From assembly GCA_029582265.1 (NCBI GenBank), contig CM055819.1, forward strand, positions 34,851,288 to 34,915,287: a stretch of DNA of 64,000 nucleotides, written 5' to 3'. Shown in pieces: positions 21,680 through 33,415 of this stretch; within the stretch, counting starts at the first letter, position 1; every line of letters begins with the position of its first letter. The DNA is from Zoroaster sp. YZ-2022 (lineage: Eukaryota; Echinodermata; Asteroidea; Forcipulatida; Zoroasteridae). Made by a program: the position numbers and the translations under genes. The notes under the pieces were generated by a model. That model ran no database searches and had not been told where the DNA came from. It saw only the letters and a list, made by a program, of their open reading frames with translations.

Positions 21680-23730
21680 CTGTAAGCTGACATCTTGTAT
21701 ATTTTACACTGAGGGCCACTGACCACATGTGGGTCATAAATAATTTCCTTGTCTCCAGACTGACATCCCCTAATATTATTTCGTTTTTTGTATAGATTTA
21801 GGGTTGGCCACAATGGTCAGCCAAGCACAACCAACACAAAAGGCTGGGTCAGGGATGACTGCAATCGGCCCGCGTGTACCCACTGATCCCATTGTTCCTG
21901 ACGGGCTGTGTCCCGATAGGAACAGTGGGGTTACATTCCAGGCCAATGCCAGTGTCTCCGTCAACGCATACATCGACGCCATGACGGATACGCTGGCTTC
22001 GGCAAACATCCACTCAGCATCACGCATCTCCCATGGCCGGGTTGCGGTCTACTTCGGCTCGAGGCAGGCAGCCCTCGACGCTGTACAAACTGGTTGGTTT
22101 CTCATACAAGGGCTCCTACCTCGAGTTGACACCCCTGGTCCAACCTACCGTACGTCTCACACTCAGCAACGTCTACACATAAATTCCCGACCATGTACTC
22201 ATACATCAACATGATCAACTATCGCCATTCTGCAAGGTGGTCTCTCAGGTAAAGCCCTTCCCTCTGGGTTGTAAAAAAAAAGGAAAATTCACACATTTTC
22301 TCCTTCAGAAGGCAGGTTCATGTACTTATGCCCCAGAACATCACACCCCCGAGTGCCATAACTTTTCAGCACTCGGGGAGAAACCACCATGTGTATATTT
22401 CAACTGAATCCACTGTAAAATGTTTCAACTGTGGCGGACTGGGGCATATTTCTCGCTTCTGTGAGAAGAGTAAGGCCCCTGACAAGACAAATGACTTAAA
22501 TCCCCTCAACCCACCCCCCGTCTTTGCACATAAGAAATCCGACCCTAAACACCCTGCCAAAAATGCACAATCCCACCGCCAAACCTGCCAACAAACCCAC
22601 AACCAAACCTACCCACCCTTCTACCACTGTCCACCCTCCCTCACCCTCCCAACCCTCTCCCACCTCAGGACCATCTACCTCCCATATTCCTTCTCCCTCC
22701 CATATTCCCTCTCCCCCACCCTTCAACTTCCCTCAACATCTGGGGAACTCCACCCTCTGCCCCTGTCTTATCTCAGATGTAGTTTCCAAACGTAAAATTA
22801 CCCCTCCAACTCCTGCTCCACGCCAAACACCCCTAATTCCCCTCAAAGCACCCTCTCCCCCTAAAAAAAATGATGAAAATTCACATTGCCTCATCCATGC
22901 ACGTTGACCCCACTGTCTCTCCTCTCCCTAACACCATGCATACCCTTACCCCATTACTCCCTAAATCCTCCCCACCACCTGCACCCAAATCCTCACCCTA
23001 CCACCCGCGCCCATATCCCCTCCCCCACCACCCGCTCCCAAATCCCCTGTCCTCAGTCAAATCCCCTCCGCAACCCACCCGCTGTAGGAAACCGTCCCCA
23101 CTCCCGTCCGAACTCTACAAACCCTCCACTTCCAACGACCATCATTCCTCCTCCAAGCCAACCCCACCCCCTAAACAAACCCCGTCCTCCAAACCTGCCC
23201 CAACACCCATTTCAAAACCCAGCCAGACCCCTCCTACGCCTATGTCCATTTCACCCTCCAGCTACCCTGACACCGACTCAACGATGTGGGAGGACTCTCA
23301 GACGGACGGCGACAAGCCGTTCTCTGAGAGTGTTCTCACAGAAAAGGGCCCGCTCTCTCACAGCGAACTTTTACAGTTCCTGTCTTCTGTCAAGGGCAAA
23401 AAGAAACCCTTGCAGATTGCCTGTAAATTTACGAGCAATCTGCCGGGGTTAGCTAAACAACTAAAACCCCTCAGAATCCACCCAGGCATATCCAAAAGCA
23501 TGCAGCAGAGACTGGAGAAACTCGTAAGGACTCTACAGAAATAAAACAATCCTTCAACATGTATCTTTCACTACTCCTTGCGATGACGCTGTCGTTGCTC
23601 ACCCTCAACACGGGAGGGTGTACGGCTGCATTAAAAAATGCTTCTCTTCTCTCTCTCCTGTACTGCTAGTCCAATAACTTTGTGACCCTACAGTCAGTTT
23701 TGAGTATAAGAATAGATTTTGTACTTCTTG
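21680..23730 (+). mobile_element. Non-LTR retrotransposon: ORF1 region, ORF2 start, then 3' region
   Basis: ORF1 begins at 21804 (MVSQAQPTQK) and includes VAVYFGSRQAALDAVQTGW. It then changes frame twice and resumes at 22328 with a zinc knuckle (CFNCGGLGHISRFC, C-x2-C-x4-H-x4-C) and a very Pro-rich tail ending in a charged C-terminus at 23544. At 23590-23660 the frame LSLLTLNTGGCTAALKNASL resembles the start of an APE endonuclease ORF2, but it stops at once and runs into a sequence that also follows a deleted relative at 31.2 kb. So this copy retains ORF1 and only the first codons of ORF2. ORF1 frameshifts mean it is dead. Confidence 0.7.
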
Positions 23731-23960
23731 TTAAAATATGCAATATGTCAAGATTGACGAAGTAGAAGTTATTGACATTTTCCTTTTTAATTTGATTAAG
23801 GATATCAAGGGACACTGTCTCCAGAAAATCTTTGTACTGTATTGATTCGAATTGTGACCAGACATCATATCCCTCTGGACAAAATTATCCTGAACTGCTT
23901 TAAAACTTTAGAAAGTAACTTGGGCAGACTTTGGACACAGTGAAAAAATGAACTGGGTCA
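23731..23960. other. Spacer after LINE
   Basis: No gene recognised. Confidence 0.4.
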
Positions 23961-23975
23961 AATGGTCCGACAAAG

Positions 23976-24281
23976 TTGTTGACAAAATTTGAGAAATCAA
24001 TGTACTCCTTGAAAAGCCAGCACAAACCAGGTAGTCCCACAAAATGTGAATTACAAAATGAGGAAGTGGAAGCAGAGAAGGCTAAAAGAAGAAAGTTAGA
24101 AAATGGTTTGAATCAAATTGGAACTGGATTGAATAAATGTAAGGATGAAAAAAAAAGGATGCACAAAGAATACTTGAGATTAGTGAACCCCAAAAATGAC
24201 AAGTGGGAGAGAGGGATAGAAGTAAATGGAAATGTCATTACAGTGAAATTCAAAAATGCCGTCATAAATGTAAAAACGTAA
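23976..24281 (+). CDS. Unidentified charged/coiled-coil fragment
   Basis: A 101-codon frame is rich in Lys and Glu (EEVEAEKAKRRKLENGLNQ) and ends with a short hydrophobic/charged stretch (GNVITVKFKNAVINVKT). Its composition resembles the coiled-coil part of the 2A genes, but no specific motif links it. It may be a remnant or chance. Confidence 0.25.
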   Translation: MLTKFEKSMYSLKSQHKPGSPTKCELQNEEVEAEKAKRRKLENGLNQIGTGLNKCKDEKKRMHKEYLRLVNPKNDKWERGIEVNGNVITVKFKNAVINVKT

Positions 24282-24416
24282 TGCAGCCAAATATGTTTTT
24301 GGAAATGGTAACAGTTATCGGTTTGCGAGTGTAGAATTCAAAGATGAGTCTGGTCAGATTGTCAAGGTAATTTGAATGAGGACAACTGACCAGTTGACAC
24401 TAAAAGAATTACAGTG

Positions 24417-24905
24417 TCATAAGATGAAACTGATGAGGTGATGAGGTGATTTTGAAGGGGAAATTTCCTGGGATTCAACACATTTTAACCCAATAAAGTG
24501 AGCATTATATGCTACCGGAAACTTCAAGGAGGCACACAGAGTCAGAAGTGATGCAATGAGAATCATTAACCCTCCTACAATCAGTGCAATTTTTGAAACA
24601 ACCCATTCAGGCCACTCCAAACCATTAGCTGTTGCCAGTGGCCTCCTATGGTTACCCTTCTGTGCACTGTCACACCACTGAGATTGCAGGGTAAGGTGGT
24701 CTCCCATTGATACATTGCAGGCCATACTAATATAGTTCAAACATTTGCAGTGGCCTTGGGTGGCACACAGTTGATTTTGTAAGATTACTTGGAAAGGACA
24801 GCAGGCTTGTACATGTATGTACTGAAGGTTGCTAAAGGACAGAACTTTGTGGATCGGAGTGGCCTCCATGTGTAGGAGGGTTAATACAGCAGCTGATTTC
24901 ATCAC
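24417..24905 (-). CDS. Hypothetical protein with one membrane segment
   Basis: The 162-codon minus-strand frame has a Cys-containing N-terminal half (CATQGHCKCLNYISMAC) followed by a clear hydrophobic segment (KIALIVGGLMILIASLLTLC) and a short tail. That is the plan of a receptor's membrane-proximal end, but no family is recognised. The flanks are not obviously exonic, so it may be a chance frame. Confidence 0.25.
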   Translation of the reverse strand: MMKSAAVLTLLHMEATPIHKVLSFSNLQYIHVQACCPFQVILQNQLCATQGHCKCLNYISMACNVSMGDHLTLQSQWCDSAQKGNHRRPLATANGLEWPEWVVSKIALIVGGLMILIASLLTLCASLKFPVAYNAHFIGLKCVESQEISPSKSPHHLISFIL

Positions 24906-25452
24906 TCAGAACACGATTGCCTTGGTAAAATGACCTACACAAAGAGGTCTTAAGAATCGCATGAAGGAGAAAGATCTGGGGAGTCATCAGCCTGCAACCT
25001 CAGCAACAAGGACCGTTGACAAACTCATATTAGGTTTGCTGGCCTATGATTTTAACACTGCATGTCAAATTGGTGACGGAGAATGAATGATACAGCTTTA
25101 CAAATTTCTACTGCTCAATTTTGAAGTTTTTTGTTTGCCGTGATCTACATCTGATATATTGAAAGGGTGCTTGAAGAAGAAGATGGCGACACTGCCGAGA
25201 TTCGACAAATGAAGTTGGTAATGGCAGAGAAATTTCCTTCTGCAAGCAAGCTACTTAGATGGCCGTTACATACGTCTACCATACGTTCAGGGTGCTGCTA
25301 TGAAAGTGAGGGTTTACGATTTGGACAAAGGTTGTGCAACTGAAATCATCGAGGAGGGGTGACAGACAAACTCACCGCTGCTGAAGGCATACATGAGGCG
25401 GAAGATGACCCCCCAACAGTGCCCAAGAAATGCAAAAGTATCGCTGCCTTGT
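24906..25452. other. Non-coding spacer
   Basis: Short interrupted frames only; nothing recognised. Confidence 0.35.
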
Positions 25453-26975
25453 TTAACCCTTTCCTGGTACCTACGCTTGCTTACTATAGGCGACTTTAGT
25501 CGACTGCGCTCATACCTACGCTTGCTTACCATAGGCGACTTTAGTCGACGAAACCAATGCTCTCTTTCCACAGGCTCTATTATTTGAGTTTGCTGCCCTC
25601 TGCTGTTGGTTTTTATACAGTCCGAAAGAGTGTTTCCAGAGCTTTCCATTGATGTATAGAATAATAGGGGTCACCATTATGACCTTTCGAGAAAACAACG
25701 CTCAAAGCTTTTGTACACGCTGAAAATTTCCAAAGTTTTTCCTCGATTTCTGCATCATGGATGAAAGAAATGCCCAGCTGTTGGCCAAAATTTTTGCTGA
25801 CAGTGATTCAGGAAACGGTTCCAGTGAATCTGAAGAAGAATCTGGATAGGAATCAGACAATTTTCCATCAGATTCGGACAAAAATGAACCCGGTCCGAGC
25901 ACTTCCAATGGGACTACTCGCCGAAAAGCTACCGGTCCAAGCCTTGCGGGCCGCGGGGGGACGCGTGGTGTCCGTGTGCGTGGAGGACGCTGTGGAGCTG
26001 GGCCCCGCGTTCGTCCTAAAAGACCAGACAGAACTAGCTTCCATGATAGTTGGAAATCTACTGCAGACCACGTTCCTACACCACTGCAATTCACTGGAAA
26101 TAGTGGACCAAGCCAAAATTTCAACGGTTTGAGTGCTGTGGAATGCTTCGTGTTATATTTCACAGCAGCCGTCTGGGATCTCCTCGTCACAGAAACGAAT
26201 AGATATGCCAACCAAAGCCTACAGGGATCACCAGAGAAGGCAGAAAAATGGGCAAGTAATCCTGTTGATGAGTGAAATGAAAGCTTTCGTAGCTCTCATT
26301 CTTGCAATGGGCATAAGCAGATTGCCCCAATACCACATGTACTGGTCGACTCTAGATATGCTACGCAATTCGTTCTACTCCTCCATCATGTCTCGCAATC
26401 GTTTTTCAACAATCCTCCGCTACCTCCATTTAGCAAACAATGAAACACTAATCGAAATAAGCTACATAAACTACAGCCCTTTCTCGATATTATTCTGCCT
26501 CAATTCATGACTGTCTACAAACCTCATCAACATCTGTCCCCAGATGAAAGTATGCTCAAATTCAAGGGACGCCTTAGTTTTGTACAGTACATGCCCAAAA
26601 AGCCAGTCAAGTGGGGAATGAAAGCATTTTCACTCAATGAGTCCAAAACAGGGTATACATGTACTTGGAAACTGTATTCGGGACGTGAAGAGCATATTGC
26701 TGCACCCCAAGCTACCCAGCCAGACCCTCAACTACAACATCCCAAGGACTCTGGAGACATTTTGATAGGCAAGCCTGAAACACCAGTATATGTAACGAGC
26801 ATAGTCATTTACGATCATATAAATGTTACTTCCTCAAACATTTTGTTCCCATTTCCCAACAATTTTCTTCTCTTTTCATTATGGATATCGCATCAAATAT
26901 TCTTGCGACAATTCAGACAGATTCCCAGAGCCAGATTAAGAGTACGTAAAGCCATCCAACAAGACGAATAAACGT
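25453..26975 (+). pseudogene. PiggyBac element, dead transposase with left TTAA end
   Basis: TTAA at 25453-25456 is followed by CCCTTTCCTGG, a typical piggyBac-style end, and by a direct repeat of about 49 bp (25466-25551). The transposase begins at 25757 (MDERNAQLLAKIFADSDS) and has an in-frame TAG at about 25848. It is open to about 26270, then shifts frame into MKAFVALILAMGISRLP and SRNRFSTILRYLHLANNE, and shifts again into LHKLQPFLDIILPQF. The first catalytic region (HLSPDESMLKFKGR) and PKKPVKWGMKAF are present. Sequence after about 26695 is lost, so the second and third catalytic Asp sites and the right end are missing. It is a different piggyBac lineage from the 6.9-kb gene. Confidence 0.8.
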
Positions 26976-26976
26976 G

Positions 26977-27246
26977 TCTGGACCAAGAAAGTCTCTTGGA
27001 GTTATGAAGAAACCGTTGCAATGATTAACGTGATGGGATGTCCAACGAAAGATGGAAGGGATGATAACACAACCATAAGATCTGGAAGCATGTGGCCGAC
27101 CAATTAATGAACAAACACACAGCCGAGCAATGCCACGACAAGTGGTCATACCTGAAACGGCGGTACAGGGAAGTTTCCAAAAACAATCAAAGCTCGGGAC
27201 GAGGTCGACAAACGTTTGTTTTATGGGGAGATGGACAAAGTTTTAG
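26977..27246 (+). pseudogene. Myb/SANT-like (trihelix) DNA-binding domain fragment
   Basis: VSWSYEETVAMINVM is followed, after a one-base frame change near 27060, by HKIWKHVADQLMNKHTAEQC and KWSYLKRRYREV. The spacing of Trp residues (W-S/W-x-x-V-A/KW) is that of the Myb_DNA-bind_4 or MADF-type domain. Such domains occur in host regulators and in Harbinger-type transposons. A possible donor site lies at the end (AGGTTTGT). Origin uncertain. Confidence 0.6.
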
Positions 27247-27720
27247 GTTTGTATAACTCGACTGTTAATGTTAATAACATGTTTGTAAATTATCTATTGT
27301 TAAAAAACATGGCTGCCATGACCTTCCCCTTTACCATAGCATAACCAATGACATGAAAATGAACAGAATAAAAATTCAAAAAAAAAAACCTTTCAGTTTT
27401 TTGTATCCCGAAGCCCAAGAATGTGACTCCTCACATTCCTTCATGACAATGTGTCATAACCATATATGGCGACGGACATGGCATCCAGACCACATCTACA
27501 TGTAGCTCTGACAACTGCCATCATCATTGCTATTTCTCATTCAACTTGCAGTGAGAATCTCATGTCATTTTGTAGAGTTTCACCCACTGATTACTTTGGT
27601 GTAGTTTGTGAAGCCTCTTCTCATCATGGAAAGGAAATCTGGGCAGATTTCAAGCTCATTCCTGAGCTTTTAGTTGCGAGTTAGACATTCCAACAACTAA
27701 GGCTGGGGAAGTCATTGGTA
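27247..27720. other. Non-coding spacer
   Basis: A 72-codon frame (27466-27684) has a hydrophobic start but no recognisable domain; I do not call it a gene. Confidence 0.35.
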
Positions 27721-27721
27721 C

Positions 27722-28139
27722 TATGCCCATACCACAGTATGAAGTTATGCCTTCTCCGTCACTTCAAGATACATAATGTACAATGTACCTCAGTGACACC
27801 CTGATGTTGGGTTAGTCCAAGGATCAGGCACCTCCTACCTGACATTATCTACATAGAAATCATGTATGTACCATGATTGACACCCATACCACAGTATGAG
27901 GTTATGCCTTCTCCGTCACTTCAAGATACATAATGTACCTCAGTGACACCCTGATGTTGGGTTAGTCCAAGGATCAGGCACCTCCTACCTGACATTATCT
28001 ACATAGAAATCATGTATGTACCACGATTGACACCCATACCACAGTATGGGGTTATGCCTTCTCCGTCACTTCAAGATACATAATGTACCTCAGTGACACC
28101 CTGATGTTGGGTTAGTCCAAGGATCAGGCACCTCCTACC
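27722..28139. repeat. Tandem repeat, three units of about 150 bp
   Basis: CCCATACCACAGTATG recurs at about 27727, 27885 and 28032, each time followed by TATGCCTTCTCCGTCACTTC and GTTAGTCCAAGGATCAGGC. The third unit stops at an A-rich run. Confidence 0.9.
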
Positions 28140-28544
28140 AAAAAAAAGTTTTGGCCTTATTTGATAATTTGTTATGCTCTGTCTTTTGACAGATTTGAGT
28201 TAATAAATGTTACAAGCCATGATTTATAAGGAATTTTACTACTATTTATTTTAGTCAATACAGTTTGTATTTAAACTTTTTAATCATAAAATGAGGATTC
28301 TAGCTCTTTTTGTGAGAATACCAAAGGTTGTATCAAATCAGCAAAAATACAAGTGTACTCCATAGTAGAAAGCTTCAAGTTGTAATGTAACTTATTTTAA
28401 CTCATCAGGTCACCACAGGTCAGTTGTCAGTATGATCTCTCATCCGAGTACATGACCTCAGTTGACCTCACTTCTTAGTTGAATGTACATGTATGTATGC
28501 AGTCCTGAAGACTGAAGAAATATGAAAGGATATCATAGAAGCAT
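28140..28544. other. Non-coding spacer
   Basis: Nothing recognised. Confidence 0.4.
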
Positions 28545-29840
28545 AGTTGATTAGGATTTGGTGGAATGGTCTTCCATCCAAGTACTGGTCACTGTCAACA
28601 CTTGCTGTTCTACTACACTGTACATGTAGCTATGGGTACATGTACACATCACTGCAGCTTATAGTTGACTGGGACCGGTCATTGGTATGGTCTCCCAACC
28701 AAATACTGGTCACTGTCAACACTTGCTGTGCTACTAGCTATGGGTACACATCACTGTAGCTTATAGTTGATGAGGACCGGTCATTGGTATGGTCTCCCAA
28801 CCAAATACTGGTCACTGTCAACACTTGCTGTGCTACTAGCTATGGGTACACATCACTGTAGCTTATAATAATAATAATAATAATAATGTGTGGATTTATA
28901 TAGCGCACGTATCCACCAACTAAGTGGTGCTCAAGGCGCATTATATTATTATCCCTGCTCATAAGGCTCATAAGGCTCATAAATCATTCCTGAAACCATC
29001 TCAGCTCCCTGGGGAGTATACAGCTCAATTGCTGCCATTTCTAGCGCATATAAAGCAAACCAACTCTGCCTTCACAGGTACCCATTTAACCCCTGGGTGG
29101 AGAGAAGCAATTATGATTAAGTGTCTTGCTCAAGGACACAAGTGTCACGGCCGTGATTCGAACCCACATTATGTTGCTAACACCAGAACTTGAATCCGGT
29201 AAGCTAGACCGCTCGGCCACGACACCCCATATAGTTGACTAGGACCAGTCATTGGTATGGTTTCCCATCCAAACACTGGTCACTGTCAACACTTGCTGTG
29301 CTATTAGCTATGGGTACACATCACTGTAGCTTATAGTTGACGAGGACCGGTCATTGGTATGGTCTCCCAACCAAATACTGGTCACTGTCAACATTTGCTG
29401 TGATATTAGCTATGGGTACACATCACTGTAGCTTATACATGTAGTTGACGAGGACCGGTCATTGGTATGGTCTCCCATCCAAGTACTGGTCACTGTCAAC
29501 ACTTGCTGTGCTATTAGCTATGGGTACACATCACTGTAGCTTATAGTTGACGAGGACTGGTCATTGGTATGGTCTCCCAACCAAATACTGGTCACTGTCA
29601 ACACTTGCTGTGCTACTAGCTATGGGTACACATTACTGTAGCTTATAGTTGACTAGGACCAGTCATTGGTATGGTCTCCCATCCAAGTACTGGTCACTGT
29701 CAACACTTGCTGTGATGTTAGCTACATGTACATGTACATGGCTACAAGCTATGTGTACATGAGAGTTGACTGTAGTCAACAAGGATCAGTTGTTGGTATG
29801 GTCTTCCATCCAAGTACTGGTCATTGGTAAAACATTTCCA
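28545..29840. repeat. Minisatellite, about nine units of roughly 102 bp
   Basis: Each unit reads AGTTGACTAGGACCGGTCATTGG..GTCTCCCATCC..TACTGGTCACTGTCAACACTTGCTGTG..GCTATGGGTACACATCACTG. A SINE is inserted between two units (28866-29228). A single diverged unit occurs at 32940-33000, so the family is dispersed. Confidence 0.9.
28866..29228 (-). mobile_element. tRNA-derived SINE, copy 2, inside the minisatellite
   Basis: Same head (A box in GGCCGAGCGGTCTAGC, B box GGTTCGAATC), body and (TTA)n tail as copy 1, minus strand. It splits the repeat array between two units, so it is younger than the array. Confidence 0.85.
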
Positions 29841-30280
29841 CGCAGCAATATCAAGATACACACTATAAGTACGAAGGTTGTGCATTTCTGCATGCATGTA
29901 CATTCTCCGAACATCAAACACCCGTACAATACACACATTTTCGTCAATGCCTGTAATGTAATTATGCTACTAGAACTACATGTATACAGGGCGACTAAAA
30001 AAAAAAGGTAATCCACAAATAATGGGTTAATATGACCAGGTTATGAGGTTTATGATTATAAACATGATTGCATCATGAGGTAGGGGCTATTAGCTTTCCA
30101 TTGATACCATCCTTGCATTCATGCGATCACACATCACTGAGCACCATTGATGATTGAACATTTCACAAACTGAAAACAATATATTGTCTAGTTACGTTCA
30201 CGTTTTCGCGTAGCTGTGCCATTTTCTTTCTGGTTAGGGTAGCGAAAACCCGACCCATATGTTGTACTCATGAACAATAA
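29841..30280. other. Non-coding spacer
   Basis: Nothing recognised. Confidence 0.4.
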
Positions 30281-30650
30281 ATAATAATAATAATAATGTG
30301 TGGACTTATATAGCGCACGTATCCACCAACTAAGTGGTGCTCAAGGCGCATATTATTACCCCTGCTCATAAGGCTCATAAATCATTCCTGAAACTATTTC
30401 AGCTCCCTGGGGAGTATACAGCTCAATTGCTGCCATTACAGCGCATATAGGGCTAATCAACCAACTCTGCCCTCACAGGTACCCATTTAACCCCTGGGTG
30501 GAGAAGCAATTATGGTTAAGTGTCTTGCTCAAGGACACAAGTGTCACGGCCGGGATTCGAACCCACATTCTGCTGCTAACACCAGAACTTGAGTCCGGTA
30601 AGCTAGACCGCTCGGCCACGACACTCCACGACCGCTCGGCCACGACACGA
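30281..30650 (-). mobile_element. tRNA-derived SINE, copy 3
   Basis: Same family as copies 1 and 2. B box complement at about 30553-30563, A box complement at 30604-30619. The 5' edge of the SINE (right side here) has an extra partial copy of ACCGCTCGGCCACGACAC. Confidence 0.85.
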
Positions 30651-30971
30651 CGCAATTGCACGTGTCTCTCAGGTAGGCCTAAGCACTGGCAATTTATTGT
30701 GACGCTTGTAGATGGGTACATCCCTGTCATTATCGGCTCTAAAGCACTCATGTGTGAAAAACAAAAATAATCGCGATATTATCGAATATCGCGATATATG
30801 TTTGATGATATATTGTGGATGAAAAAAATTGATATCGCCCAAGCCTAGCTGGCAGTCTACATTTATTTAGCTTCATGTTTTGCTACATATTGTGCTTTTT
30901 TTTCCTGTCTTCTTTTATAGGCACAACAACAAATCTAAGAAGAGGGAAAGGCAGGTCTTGGAGATGGGCAA

Positions 30972-31290
30972 TAGTGTAAGCTGACATCTGGTACATTTCA
31001 CACTGAGGGCCACTGACCACATGTGGGGTCATAAATAATTCCCCCTCTCCAAGACATCCCCTAGACCAATTTTATTACCACTTCGACCTCACCTAAATAA
31101 TCTAAACACAATACCCCCCACTGTTGTAAGTGAAAAGTTCCATCATTATTATATACATATTCTTTAGATTAGAAATCTCAGACGGACTCTTGCTCTCTTG
31201 CTTGCACTTCTCTCTTTCTACTGTACTGCTAGTCCAATAACTTTGTGACCCTTCAGTCAGTTTTGAGTAAAAGAATTATCTTTGTTAAAG
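30972..31290 (+). mobile_element. Deleted derivative of the 21.7-kb LINE-associated sequence
   Basis: 30975-31075 matches 21685-21775 (AAGCTGACATC..CACTGAGGGCCACTGACCAC) and 31215-31290 matches 23655-23720 (TGTACTGCTAGTCC..TTTGTGACC). The coding region between them in the 21.7-kb copy is absent here and replaced by about 130 unique bases. Confidence 0.65.
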
Positions 31291-31435
31291 CCACAGATCT
31301 ACAATAAAAATAATCTGATATAAGCCCAAAGTTACATCGTCTTAGCCTGTCTCCTTATCCTGTCTCCTTATATGTGTTCGTCTCTTCTACAAATCAACGG
31401 CCAGCTCAAGTAACACATCCAAATCAAGTGTTACA

Positions 31436-31850
31436 TTAGTATGCCAAGGCCCCCATGACATCTTCTGAGCCCCTCCCTCCCTCAGTGCCCAAGCCCCTGA
31501 CGCTAAATGTGCCGGGAATCCCCCATCCCTTTGAGTACCAGGATCCTGCCAACACTGCCGGCCAGGGAACCTTCAGATCGCGATCCCAGACAGCCCCACC
31601 CCCACACAACAACCAGCACCCTCTACGCACCCTGCAGCTCTCCCAGTCTGCTTCTTTGTTCCTGTCACCCCCAGCCATCCTCGCAAAAAGTATGCTGCCC
31701 ACACTAAAGTATCGACCTGCAGCAAGTGTAAACTGCCAAGCCACACACGGTACACACAGCTGGCACCGTGTCAACACTGCTGCAGAAACGAAAGAAGAGT
31801 GGCGGGCAAGGATGGTGGCCAAGCGGAAGAAGCGTGGCCAAAAGGAGTGA
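31436..31850 (+). CDS. Unidentified Pro/Ser-rich fragment with possible Cys pairs
   Basis: A frame starting at 31455 is rich in Pro, Ser and Thr and ends in a basic tail (RMVAKRKKRGQKE). In another frame the last third reads CSKCKLPSHTRYTQ..CQHCC, a possible zinc-binding pattern. Either a frameshifted exon of a mobile gene or noise; family not recognised. Confidence 0.3.
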
Positions 31851-32147
31851 AGATGGTGGCTAGATGCAGGGAGCAGACAAGTGTGGTTATCTCAAGGAGG
31901 AGTGTGTACAGTGTGTTACACAAAAAGGTTTTTAATGCTGCCAAATCCAAGAGCAATGATAGCATTTTAGTACGTTCTAAAATTTAGTCATTTTAATTTT
32001 TGACAACCACTGCGAACAATGTACTCATTTCCCATAATTTTGCCTTGGATTTGAAGGTCCCAAGCCCTTAAAAAGCAGAGGGGAAACCTATCTGTATGGT
32101 AATTCAACAAGAAAATGAAGGTACAAGTAAATTTATTCATTGATTTA
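31851..32147. other. Non-coding spacer
   Basis: Nothing recognised. Confidence 0.35.
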
Positions 32148-32600
32148 CTTCTTCACACCAAAGACTCACTATGCATGTAACATTGTCTTTGAGAAAGACA
32201 CACCCATATTTTGTACCAGAAAACAACCTCTAGAGTACATTAGCAGTGGCAGTATAGACGAACGTGAAACTGAAATGAGTGTCCGTTGGAAAATTTAATT
32301 GCATTTTCACACCAGATACCAACCACCACGTGAACAAATAGACATAATTCCATGTGGCTATTGCTTTTCACATCTTGTACTAGACACTATTCACCCACCT
32401 TGACTGCATAGGTCTTATAAGCAACATAACGCGGAACAAGACAAACCCATGTATTGCAAAGTGAAACAAAGGGTAGCAGAGTAACTTTCTTATTTGCTTA
32501 CAGGATGTGGTCCACCCTGCCCTTAGTGAGACCTTTTGGAGTCACAAACCCACCCACCCAACCCAATGTATTCCATTATTACACGGTTTGATCTAGTTTC
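32148..32600 (+). pseudogene. SF3 helicase fragment H0 (C-terminal part only)
   Basis: Starts abruptly in the 'PKTHYACNIV..DTPIFC' part of the helicase seen in full at 38.9 and 52.4 kb. It continues to the C-terminal 'GYCFSHLVL' region and then to the shared downstream sequence (CACCCTGCCCTTAG..GACCTTTTGGAGTCAC). The Walker A half is missing. Confidence 0.65.
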
Positions 32601-33415
32601 CTACATCATATCACTGCATTCTCCACTTTAACACAAAATATATATATGATCGGCGTGATCGGTGCATCTACGCGATCACTAGAACACGCTGCGCGATCAA
32701 ACGATAGTTGAGTCCAAGCTCTGCCCTGCATGATCGATAGATAGCGCCCTCTGTACCCTGCACTGCTTGCACGATCTACCGATGTTTGCGCAATCGATTG
32801 TTGTTGTTTGCACAAACAATACATCGTCGGTTTGCGCCAGTGTTGTAGTCAAGTCCAAGCTGAATCCTTTTCATGGTTGACTAATTCCAAGATGTAGTTC
32901 TCTCTGGTCAAATAAAAGCCATTGACATTCGATAGTGACATTAGTTGACTAGGGTCAGTCATCAGTATGATTGCCCATCCAACTACTGACCAATATCAAC
33001 AAGGGACAAATAGAAAAAAGGGTCCAAATTGGTAAAATGTAAGGACATTCTATAGGATCCACAAGCTCAATGCTAAAGCATCTGACTTCCAAGCATCCCG
33101 AGATAGGCCAATCAGCCTCATCGACAGGCCACCAGTCTTTGAGGCGATCGTGACTGCAGCCGAATACGTTCCGAATCCATATCGCAACTTATGGCTGAGA
33201 GCCAAATACCAAAAAGAGTTAAATACAATGTTTCCCTGGGCGGAACAACAAGACACTGTAAATGTAAGCTTCTTTCCGAAAAACCACAATGTAGTGTGAC
33301 AAATCCTCCAAAGATAAAGGTTCTTAGTCATCAAAAATTAAAGAGTCATACAATTTCAGTTACATTATCCATCCCTAACAAGGCATTGACCACAGGCCAG
33401 CTCTAGCAGAAAGTG
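32601..33415. other. Spacer with a cluster of GATC/CGATC words
   Basis: 32650-32830 holds many CGATC/GATCG words around TATATA; one diverged minisatellite unit lies at 32940-33000. No gene. Confidence 0.4.

Noticed and set aside
22496..22726. Minus-strand Gly/Trp-rich frame opposite LINE ORF1
   Set aside because: It is the reverse of the Pro-rich ORF1 tail; composition explains it.
24417..24905. Minus-strand 162-codon frame as a definite receptor gene
   Set aside because: One hydrophobic segment and some Cys residues only; no family motif or splice context. Listed as low confidence instead.
27722..28139. CRISPR-like array
   Set aside because: Units are about 150 bp and continuous without unique spacers, and this is an animal genome.
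31436..31822. Minus-strand frame opposite the Pro-rich fragment
   Set aside because: No domain; mirrors a Pro-rich composition.
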